Origin: Meishania sp964351985 | GTDB lineage: Bacteria; Bacteroidota; Bacteroidia; Flavobacteriales; Flavobacteriaceae | Direction: 5' to 3' | Length of the DNA: 64,000 nucleotides | NCBI GenBank assembly: GCA_964351985.1 | Contig: CAYGPR010000010.1 | Coordinates: forward strand, 1 to 64,000 | Translations under genes and position numbers: made by a program | Shown: positions 33,861 to 41,359 of the stretch, one piece after another | How the letters are laid out: each line of letters begins with the position of its first letter | Numbering within the stretch: the stretch's first letter is position 1 | The notes under the pieces: model-generated | Told to the model about the DNA's origin: nothing | Databases searched by the model: none | The model's input: the letters and a program-made list of their open reading frames with translations, nothing else

Positions 33861-36641
33861 ATGTCCGTATTAGCAGATATAAACCCAAAAGAGAACATAA
33901 TTATCAAGGGTGCGAAGTTGCACAACCTTAAGAATATAGACGTTGTTATACCACGTAATAAATTGGTCGTCATCACTGGACTTTCCGGTTCTGGAAAATC
34001 GAGTTTAGCCTTTGACACCCTGTATGCCGAAGGGCAACGGCGCTACGTGGAAAGTCTCTCTTCGTATGCCAGACAGTTCTTAGGGAAATTGGACAAACCA
34101 AAAGTGGACTATATAAAAGGAATCGCTCCGGCCATCGCAATTGAACAAAAGGTCAATTCGACCAATCCTAGGTCTACGGTGGGCACGACCACTGAAATCT
34201 ATGATTATTTAAAACTTCTTTTTGCACGGATAGGAAAAACCATATCACCAATTTCGGGGCGGGAAGTCAAAAAGGATACGGTCACCGATGTTGTCAATCA
34301 TGTAAAGCATTTCGAAACGGGAACGAAATTGCTGCTTTTGGCCCCAATATCAATACCTGAAGACCGTGATACCCTAAAATCATTGCAGCTCTTATCAAAA
34401 CAGGGATACGCAAGAATAAAGTATGACGGATCCGTAATTCGCATTGACGCCGCTCCCAAAAATATTACCAAAAATTTCGAACTGGTCGTCGATCGGATTA
34501 TCAAGGCCGACGATGAGGCTTTTTATAATCGTTTGGCTAATGCCATCGATAGTACTTTCTTCGAGGGAAAAGGGGAATGCATTATCGAAGAACTGGAAAC
34601 CCACAAGCTAACAACTTTTAGCAATAAGTTCGAGCTCGACGGAATGTCTTTCATGGAGCCCAATGTGCACCTATTCAGTTTCAACAACCCATATGGGGCC
34701 TGCCCGAAATGCGAGGGTTATGGGGATGTCATCGGTATCGATGAAGATTTGGTGATATCGAATACTGCGCTTTCGGTCTATGAAAATGCAATCTTCCCAT
34801 GGCGGGGAGAATCTATGAGCTATTATCGGGACGAACTTGTTAATTCGGCCTACAAATTCGATTTCCCCATTCATAAGCCATGGTTCGAGCTTTCTGGGGA
34901 ACAAAAACAACTTGTTTGGGACGGCAATTCCCATTTCACGGGATTGCATCGCTTTTTTGCTATGTTAGAGGAGAAAAGTTATAAAATACAGAATCGGGTC
35001 ATGTTGTCGCGATATCGGGGAAAAACCAAATGTAATGTCTGTAAGGGCAAACGACTGCGAAAAGAGACGAACTATGTAAAAGTTGACGGAAAGTCAATTT
35101 CAGATCTGGTAGAGCTTCCCATTAAAAAATTGATGACGTTCTTCGAAGGACTTTCGTTAAGCGAACACGATATACAGATTGCTTCCCGCCTATTAAAGGA
35201 AATTACCACAAGACTCGGTTTCTTGGATAAGGTGGGGCTGGGTTATCTGACCTTGAACCGAAAATCGAATACCCTTTCCGGCGGGGAAAGTCAACGTATC
35301 AATCTGGCTACATCCCTTGGCAGTAGCCTAGTAGGTTCTATGTACATTTTGGATGAACCCAGTATTGGGCTACACCCAAAGGACACCGAGAATCTCATCG
35401 AGGTTTTGAAATCTTTGCGTGATTTGGGCAACACAGTAATTGTCGTGGAACATGATGAAGATATTATGAAAGCGGCCGACGAAGTCATTGATATAGGCCC
35501 AGAAGCAGGTACCCATGGTGGCGAAGTCGTTGCTCACGGAACTTTAGAAGAAGTATTACGATCTACATCACTGACGGCAAGTTATTTGAACGGCTCTATG
35601 GAAATTGGAGTCCCCAAAGAGCGAAGGACTTCTAAAAATCATATTACCATCAAAGGTGCCAGGGAAAATAATTTGAAGAATATAAATGTGACTTTCCCTT
35701 TGAATATGTTGACGATGGTGACCGGGGTTTCCGGAAGCGGCAAAAGCACCTTGGTCAAAAAGCTGTTATATCCCATTATTCTCAAAGAAGTTGGTGGTTA
35801 CGGAGAGAAAGCCGGGCAATACACCTCCTTTGAAGGAAAATATCAACATCTGAAACATGTTGAATTCGTTGATCAAAACCCAATCGGGCGTTCTTCACGT
35901 TCCAATCCGGTAACCTACATCAAGGCGTATGATGATATTCGTAATCTGTTCGCTTCACAAAAATTGAGTAAAATCAGAGCGTATCAGGCCAAACACTTTT
36001 CGTTCAATGTCGATGGAGGTCGATGCGAAAAATGTAAAGGGGAAGGAGAAATTACTGTTGAAATGCAGTTCATGGCCGATGTTCATCTAGAATGCGATAC
36101 CTGCGGCGGCAAACGATTTAAAAAGGAAGTACTTGAAGTTAAATTCGAAGATGCCTACATTGATGATGTGCTTAATATGACCATTGATGATGCCATTGCC
36201 TTCTTCGAGAAACATAAACAAACCAAGATAACGACGAAGTTAAAACCTCTGCAAGATGTAGGGTTGGGCTATGTAACCCTTGGTCAATCTTCCTCTACCC
36301 TCTCGGGCGGTGAGGCGCAGCGCATTAAACTTGCTTCGTTCTTGGTAAAAGGAAATACCAAGGATAAAGCCCTATTCATTTTCGATGAACCCACAACCGG
36401 ACTCCATTTTCATGATATCAAAAAATTATTGAAATCTTTTAATGCGCTTATCGCCCGAGGACACTCCATAGTGGTCATAGAACATAATATCGAACTCATT
36501 AAATGTGCCGACTATATCATCGACCTCGGGCCAGAGGGTGGTGAAAACGGCGGCAACTTGTTGGCTGAAGGCACTCCCGAAGAGATTATCCTGAGGCAAG
36601 AGTCATTCACCGCGAAATATTTGAGAGAGAAACTAGTATAA
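33861..36641 (+). CDS. uvrA: UvrABC excinuclease subunit A
   Basis: DNA-damage recognition ATPase of nucleotide excision repair; loads UvrB. 926 residues with two ABC modules: Walker A GLSGSGKSSL at 40-49 and GVSGSGKSTL near 626; signatures LSGGESQRINLA and LSGGEAQRIKLA; Walker B MYILDEPSIGLHP and LFIFDEPTTGLHF. Zinc modules: CPKCEG and CNVCKG in the first half, CEKCKGEGE and CDTCGGKRF in the second. The UvrB-binding region lies after the first Walker A. Full length. The 3' end overlaps the tail of a convergent small gene. Confidence 0.97.
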   Translation: MSVLADINPKENIIIKGAKLHNLKNIDVVIPRNKLVVITGLSGSGKSSLAFDTLYAEGQRRYVESLSSYARQFLGKLDKPKVDYIKGIAPAIAIEQKVNSTNPRSTVGTTTEIYDYLKLLFARIGKTISPISGREVKKDTVTDVVNHVKHFETGTKLLLLAPISIPEDRDTLKSLQLLSKQGYARIKYDGSVIRIDAAPKNITKNFELVVDRIIKADDEAFYNRLANAIDSTFFEGKGECIIEELETHKLTTFSNKFELDGMSFMEPNVHLFSFNNPYGACPKCEGYGDVIGIDEDLVISNTALSVYENAIFPWRGESMSYYRDELVNSAYKFDFPIHKPWFELSGEQKQLVWDGNSHFTGLHRFFAMLEEKSYKIQNRVMLSRYRGKTKCNVCKGKRLRKETNYVKVDGKSISDLVELPIKKLMTFFEGLSLSEHDIQIASRLLKEITTRLGFLDKVGLGYLTLNRKSNTLSGGESQRINLATSLGSSLVGSMYILDEPSIGLHPKDTENLIEVLKSLRDLGNTVIVVEHDEDIMKAADEVIDIGPEAGTHGGEVVAHGTLEEVLRSTSLTASYLNGSMEIGVPKERRTSKNHITIKGARENNLKNINVTFPLNMLTMVTGVSGSGKSTLVKKLLYPIILKEVGGYGEKAGQYTSFEGKYQHLKHVEFVDQNPIGRSSRSNPVTYIKAYDDIRNLFASQKLSKIRAYQAKHFSFNVDGGRCEKCKGEGEITVEMQFMADVHLECDTCGGKRFKKEVLEVKFEDAYIDDVLNMTIDDAIAFFEKHKQTKITTKLKPLQDVGLGYVTLGQSSSTLSGGEAQRIKLASFLVKGNTKDKALFIFDEPTTGLHFHDIKKLLKSFNALIARGHSIVVIEHNIELIKCADYIIDLGPEGGENGGNLLAEGTPEEIILRQESFTAKYLREKLV

Positions 36642-36934
36642 GGTTTTATTTTATTAAAGAAAAAGAGATAGACAAGATAAACAAGAGAACCCAAACAGAT
36701 AAAGGAAATCAAATAAAGCAAAATTTCATGGCTAGCGGCTTTCCTGGCCCTTTTTCGAATCTTGTTCTTAATAATAGCCAACTCCTCGGGACTTGCTTTT
36801 TTGAATTTCAATTCTGTTTTTCCAGATTGTTCATAAAGTAGATCCTTCAATTCTTTAATATTTCGTCTTTTTAGTAGTGCCCGATTTTGTTTTAAACTAA
36901 CGATTTCACTGGCCATACTTCCTTCGCCACCCAT
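36512..36934 (-). CDS. Small membrane protein with charged N-terminus, overlapping uvrA 3' end
   Basis: 140-residue ORF. The first 100 residues look real: charged helical part (SLKQNRALLKRRNIKELKDLLYEQSGKTELKFKKASPEELAIIKNKIRKRARKAASHE) and one helix (ILLYLISFICLGSLVYLVYLFFF). The last 43 residues are antisense to uvrA and look non-natural (Pro/Ser-rich), so the ancestral stop may have been lost. Start is either codon 1 or the ATG six codons in (MASEIVS). Function unknown; cytoplasmic side N-terminus likely. Confidence 0.6.
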   Translation of the reverse strand: MGGEGSMASEIVSLKQNRALLKRRNIKELKDLLYEQSGKTELKFKKASPEELAIIKNKIRKRARKAASHEILLYLISFICLGSLVYLVYLFFFNKIKPYTSFSLKYFAVNDSCLRIISSGVPSANKLPPFSPPSGPRSMI

Positions 36935-37059
36935 TATATCTTACATTTTAAACAATTAGTGTTTAAAATATAGATTTTGTTTCATAAGAAGAAATATTTT
37001 CTGCTTAATAAATAATTAATCGATTGATTATCAACATTTTATGCTTGATATTGATTTTT

Positions 37060-37075
37060 TGGCACGCTGTTTGGT
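37060..37075 (+). promoter_or_regulatory. Candidate sigma-54 promoter
   Basis: TGGCACG-N4-TTGGT, against the sigma-54 consensus TGGCACG-N4-TTGCW: one mismatch, at the C of the -12 GC. The spacing between the -24 GG and -12 G is exact. Expected start near 37087, about 40 nt before the ATG at 37127. No enhancer-binding-protein gene or rpoN is in the window. Confidence 0.5.
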
Positions 37076-37126
37076 ATATACCTATCGAATGTAAATAGTT
37101 GCATTCAGGAATTAAAACCTTATATC

Positions 37127-38371
37127 ATGAGAAATTTAGTACTCCTTTTTTCGGCCCTCATTTTAGGCACCTCAGGTGTCATGGCCACAAGTACAAACGA
37201 AGATAAGGTTGCAACACGCAATGCTTATAATTACAACAACTCTTTCATCTTTGTTGAAAATGGCATTACGTTTTCAGTATTTCCTGATGGCGAGTTTGAT
37301 TTTTACGTTGAAAATTATGTGAACGGACGAAGAAACAAAATAACCTTTAATACAGGTTTTGATTACAGTCCGTATGCCCAATATGATGACTATGGTGCCG
37401 TTATTCAAGTAGAGAATACACCTATTTATTATGACTATTACGGTCGCGTGACCCAAATCGGTGATGTCGATGTTGCCTACCGAAATGGCAGGGTCTTTAG
37501 AATGGGTGGCATGAATGTCTATTATAATAATCGAGGTTTTTACGATTATCACACGGGTTACATTAACATCTACAATAGAAGTTATGTGTACCGACCTTTT
37601 CACCGATGGTTTGCAAGGCCCGCTTTAGGATTCTGCTTGGTATTCAACAGTCCTTATAGAAGGTATTACAGTCCATTCCGATATACGTATTACAATCCAT
37701 ATCGTAACAACCGTCGATGGGGTTATGCTAAAATTGGAAGAGAGCACAGATATAATAAAGTGCGACGAGAAAGAGCTACGGTATATAGAAACGACAAACG
37801 TGTTGCAGTACGTGAGAATAACAGGGTTCGTAGAGGTGATGCCGTCAGAAGCAATAGAACCGTGGATACCGGACGAAGGAATGCAACCCGTAAAAGTGAG
37901 ATTGCACGGAACAATAGAGGTGTAAGCAGAACGGCTAATGTAAGGTCAAACCGTTCGAACGGTAAGGTCGCCGGCAGAACAGCCGTAGACCGCTCAAAAA
38001 GAGTAGAAAGTAGAAGTGTACGTAAAGTAGATGGACGCTCAAATACCGGACGTAAGGTTGCCCAAAGGTCAACGACAGTTCGTTCCCCAAAAGGGAATGC
38101 CGTTACCAAAAGAACGGTAACGCAAACGCCGAGAAGTCGTACGGTAACTAGAAGTACGAAGACGTACAAAAGGCCACAGAGTAGCTCTACCAATAGAGCT
38201 GTGAGCAAGGCTCCTTCTAGAAGCAGAAATACGGTCGCCCGAAGCTCGGCCCCTAGTAGAAGTACGGTCTCAAGAAGTACCTCTTCGAGAAGTCGAGTGA
38301 GCAAAGCTCCTGCTAGAAGCAGCAGAAGTAATACAAAGTCGATTTCTACACGAAGTAGAGGAAGACAATAA
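37127..38371 (+). CDS. Exported protein with Arg/Ser-rich C-terminal half
   Basis: 414 residues. Signal peptide MRNLVLLFSALILGTSGVMA; residues 30-200 a Tyr-, Asn- and Gly-rich region (ITFSVFPDGEFDFYVENYVNGRRNK, PIYYDYYGRVTQIGDVDVAYRNG, YRPFHRWFARPALGF, YNPYRNNRRWGY), resembling other Bacteroidetes exported proteins; residues 205-414 are almost free of hydrophobics and dominated by Arg, Ser, Thr, Val with repeated SRS, RSN and SKAP units. Net charge is extreme. I know no function. A polyanion-binding (DNA, alginate, LPS) or envelope-stress role is possible. Candidate sigma-54 promoter upstream; strong terminator downstream; monocistronic. Confidence 0.85.
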   Translation: MRNLVLLFSALILGTSGVMATSTNEDKVATRNAYNYNNSFIFVENGITFSVFPDGEFDFYVENYVNGRRNKITFNTGFDYSPYAQYDDYGAVIQVENTPIYYDYYGRVTQIGDVDVAYRNGRVFRMGGMNVYYNNRGFYDYHTGYINIYNRSYVYRPFHRWFARPALGFCLVFNSPYRRYYSPFRYTYYNPYRNNRRWGYAKIGREHRYNKVRRERATVYRNDKRVAVRENNRVRRGDAVRSNRTVDTGRRNATRKSEIARNNRGVSRTANVRSNRSNGKVAGRTAVDRSKRVESRSVRKVDGRSNTGRKVAQRSTTVRSPKGNAVTKRTVTQTPRSRTVTRSTKTYKRPQSSSTNRAVSKAPSRSRNTVARSSAPSRSTVSRSTSSRSRVSKAPARSSRSNTKSISTRSRGRQ

Positions 38372-38400
38372 AGATAGTTTTTAGGTTGGTTAGTTGTTTG

Positions 38401-38437
38401 GCCCCGTAGCGAATTCGTTCGCTGCGGGGCTTTTTTT
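38401..38437 (+). terminator. Intrinsic terminator after the Arg/Ser-rich gene
   Basis: GCCCCGTAGCGAA, TTCG loop, TTCGCTGCGGGGC, then TTTTTTT. A 12-to-13-bp GC-rich stem with one mismatch. Confidence 0.92.
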
Positions 38438-38567
38438 AATCAAGTCTATTTTAAAATTCGAGATGTCACGCTAAGCTTGCCAAAGAGTTGCCGAAGAATC
38501 TATTGCAATGATTATTTGGTTATCATGGAATAACATTGAATATATAAGGAGGATACTCGAAATTTGA

Positions 38568-40025
38568 CTATTTCTTTCCTAAAAATTTAGAAATCACCCC
38601 AAAGACATCCTCTGAAATCTTAAAGCGATATAGAACTCCAATATACATTGCGGTCATCAGAATACTTTTTAGCACAATATTTAGAATAGGATGAAAAGGA
38701 AACTGCAAGGGGTAGAATAATGCCGCAATCAACAAAAGTAAAGCCAACACTTTAAAAGTTTCTGAAGTAAACGGCCCTATATTGAACTTTAGCTTCACGT
38801 AAATCAATTTTACCGTGTTGTAAATAAAGAATGCGGAAAAACTGGCAATGGCCGCACCGTCAAGTCCATATTTAGGAATTAGCCATATGTTGAACACTAT
38901 GGCCAATATGGCCAAAAGAATACCCATCAACAAAATAGCACGATAATAGTCGGAATTGTATAGAATAGAGTTGTTGTTTCCCAATAGGGCATCGTAGACT
39001 TTCGCCAGCCCGATCCAAAAAACGATCATAAAGCCACCTCGATAATTATCAGGGAGCATATTGTACAAATCATCAAGGTTCAATAGGATAAGAAGAAAAA
39101 GTAGGCCAGCGACAATGAACAACGTAAGAGAACTTTTCTGATACAATTTTTTTAGGGAAACATTATCCTTTTTGTTCAAATGTTCTGCGGTCAACGGGTA
39201 GGTAATCTGATGCATCGATCGTGAAGGAACGGCAATGACCGTCGCGATAAATCCCGCAACGGCATAGTAGGCTACATTTTCAATCTCAATAAAATTGTTG
39301 ATCATGACCTTATCTACTTCCAAAAGTATGATTGCGGTTGAGCCTCCAACGATGATCAAGGTGCTGTACTGAATGATACTTTTAGTGTTTTCCGGAAATT
39401 GAAATGAAAGTTTCGGCATTCTCAGACGATACGCATATAGTTTCATAATCAGCATTCGCAGGATATAAAATCCTACCAAGGCTTTGATAAAGAATTCAAT
39501 CGAGATAACCTCAAAAATCAACAATATCAGCAAAAGTGTCTGCCCAACCCGACAAAATATTTCTTTCATAAAGTTCCCAAAGACGGATTTCATGCGAATG
39601 CGCGCCCAGGCATAAAAGACCTCAAAATAGGCCATGGTCAAGCCGATCAAGAAAATATACCAGACATAATCCTTAACGATTGAGTTTTTATTGGAAAGCA
39701 AATCACCAATGGTATCATACGCAAAATAACTGATCAAGGCGATGGGAACAATAAGCGCCAACGGCAATAGAAGCATCAAGGTTAAAAAACCATCTTGGGT
39801 TTTTTCGTCTTCAAATCCACTATAGAATTTTATCAAGGTATTCGGTACACCAAAAGCCAATATTGGCATCAACACCGCAGAAGCCGACCAAATGACCTGT
39901 ATGAGACCATAGTATTGGTCTTCCATAAAATTCGTATATAAAAACAAGGTGTTCAACGCCCCGATACCAAACCCGACATAGGTTATCATGGTATTGTTCA
40001 ACGATTGTTTTAAAACGATTCCCAT
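38568..40025 (-). CDS. Polysaccharide flippase (Wzx/MATE-like, MOP superfamily)
   Basis: 485-residue protein with about 12 to 14 membrane helices, PST/Wzx type: MGIVLKQSLNNTMITYVGFGIGALNTLFLYTNFM, WSASAVLMPILAFGVPNTLIKFYS, and a C-terminal half with NNNSILYNSDYYRAILLMGILLAILAIVFNIWLIPKYGLDGAAIASFSAFFIYN, where the KYGLDGAA motif is typical. It flips lipid-linked glycans across the inner membrane. Overlaps the upstream glycosyltransferase by one base; YfhO gene is further upstream, so this is a small glycan operon. Confidence 0.9.
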   Translation of the reverse strand: MGIVLKQSLNNTMITYVGFGIGALNTLFLYTNFMEDQYYGLIQVIWSASAVLMPILAFGVPNTLIKFYSGFEDEKTQDGFLTLMLLLPLALIVPIALISYFAYDTIGDLLSNKNSIVKDYVWYIFLIGLTMAYFEVFYAWARIRMKSVFGNFMKEIFCRVGQTLLLILLIFEVISIEFFIKALVGFYILRMLIMKLYAYRLRMPKLSFQFPENTKSIIQYSTLIIVGGSTAIILLEVDKVMINNFIEIENVAYYAVAGFIATVIAVPSRSMHQITYPLTAEHLNKKDNVSLKKLYQKSSLTLFIVAGLLFLLILLNLDDLYNMLPDNYRGGFMIVFWIGLAKVYDALLGNNNSILYNSDYYRAILLMGILLAILAIVFNIWLIPKYGLDGAAIASFSAFFIYNTVKLIYVKLKFNIGPFTSETFKVLALLLLIAALFYPLQFPFHPILNIVLKSILMTAMYIGVLYRFKISEDVFGVISKFLGKK

Positions 40026-41296
40026 TAAAGTTGTTTGACGAGTTGTTCGGTCAGGGCCTTGCGCCTATAATCTTCGACTCCTTTTGAATTGACATACAAC
40101 GTGCCACTTTTAAACGCCTTGAAACATTCCAAAATTGTCTTTTTTAAATTTTCATGCGATGCATAGTCGAATACTACACCTGTATTGGTTTGCGCAATGA
40201 TATGACCAGCATCCCATTTTTTTGGTCCCACTGCCAATATCGGCCTTCTTGCGGCCATATATTCGAATAACTTTCCGGGGATGATACCCTGTGTTTCTTC
40301 CGAATCAATTTCGATCAACAGAAGCATTTGAGCCCGTTGTTGACGACGTACTGCTTCGGCATGCGAAACGTAACCTTTAATCTTTAAATATGGCCCCAGT
40401 TCATAGCGATACAGTGTATCAAGCACGTCTTGCCCTACAACGCCCAAAAACTCGATTTGGAGACTCGACCTGAACAGCTCGTTTTCCGTAGCCAATTCAG
40501 AAAACACCTTCCACAGGTTTTTGGGGTTTCTTCCTGTAAGTAATGACCCTATATGCGCTAGAGTAAATCTATTATCGATATTAGCACCACCGGTGTAGTC
40601 TGAATCATAGCCATTGGTTATTACCGATATAGATTGGTCCGTACTTTTTTCAAACTCCTTTTTTGTGGTAGGGCTTGTTACGATGATTTCATCTGCATTT
40701 TGTAACACCGATCGCTCTAGGTCTTTATGCTTTTTTTGGGACGCTTTGGTCAATCGTAGTTTTTTATGATACCCTATAGACGTCCAAGGGTCTCTAAAAT
40801 CGGCAATCCAGCGCACATTTCGATTTGATTTTAAGGTGTTACCGATAAGGTGGACGCTATGCGGAGGGCCTGTAGTAATTATAGTATTGATGCATTCTTT
40901 ATCCAAAACATCTTTTAGAAATTCGACCGAAGGGTTGACCCAATTTTTTCTCGCATCGGGTATAAAAAAATTTCCCCGTACCCAGAGCATCAATTTTTCA
41001 AGCACGGATTGATTTTTTGTCTGAATAATTCCCGAACTGATACGTTTGGTTTTCTTTGGCAACAAAAGTCCCGCCCAGCCGTAAGGTTCTTTAATCGGAT
41101 GCTTATAGATTTTAAGGTTTTTCGAGACCTCGTTAATCAACGAAGGGTCTTGTATCGGATAATGCGGATTTTCAGGGATGTACAAAATAGGTTCAACATC
41201 AAATTCAGGCAGGTACTTTACGAATTTCAACCATCGTTGTACACCGGGCCCGCCTGCGGGTGGCCAATAATACGTAATGACAAGTACCTTTTTCAT
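40025..41296 (-). CDS. Family 4-type glycosyltransferase
   Basis: GT-B fold, 423 residues from the chosen ATG. N-terminal VITYYWPPAGGPGVQRWLKFVKYLPEF is the acceptor-side signature; IADFRDPWTSIGYHK, VITNGYDSDY and HIGSLLTGRNPKNLW lead into the donor-binding half with GIIPGKLFEYMAARRPILAVG, the EX7E-like region (E in KLFEYMAARRPIL). The ATG at 41296 is preferred: an in-frame upstream extension to 41395 runs through the palindrome and YfhO 3' end and is not conserved-looking. Donor and acceptor unknown. Confidence 0.9.
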   Translation of the reverse strand: MKKVLVITYYWPPAGGPGVQRWLKFVKYLPEFDVEPILYIPENPHYPIQDPSLINEVSKNLKIYKHPIKEPYGWAGLLLPKKTKRISSGIIQTKNQSVLEKLMLWVRGNFFIPDARKNWVNPSVEFLKDVLDKECINTIITTGPPHSVHLIGNTLKSNRNVRWIADFRDPWTSIGYHKKLRLTKASQKKHKDLERSVLQNADEIIVTSPTTKKEFEKSTDQSISVITNGYDSDYTGGANIDNRFTLAHIGSLLTGRNPKNLWKVFSELATENELFRSSLQIEFLGVVGQDVLDTLYRYELGPYLKIKGYVSHAEAVRRQQRAQMLLLIEIDSEETQGIIPGKLFEYMAARRPILAVGPKKWDAGHIIAQTNTGVVFDYASHENLKKTILECFKAFKSGTLYVNSKGVEDYRRKALTEQLVKQL

Positions 41297-41331
41297 TGGG
41301 TATCGGTAGGTTAGATTACGGGGTATTGCGT

Positions 41332-41359
41332 GTAGAGGAGCAAGGCATTGCGTCTCTAC
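41332..41359. repeat. Imperfect palindrome GTAGAG...CTCTAC at the YfhO 3' end
   Basis: Arms GTAGAG/CTCTAC and, inside a 2-bp mismatch, GCAA/TTGC around a short centre. The element covers the YfhO stop codon (41356-41358). Palindromes with GTAGAGACGCAA-like arms occur as dispersed repeats in several bacteria; only one copy is in this window. Confidence 0.6.

Noticed and set aside
37723..38304. 193-codon open frame antisense to the Arg/Ser-rich gene
   Set aside because: It is a Leu-rich mirror of the Arg/Ser repeats (AGA/AGT codons read as TCT/ACT), with no domain and no start context.
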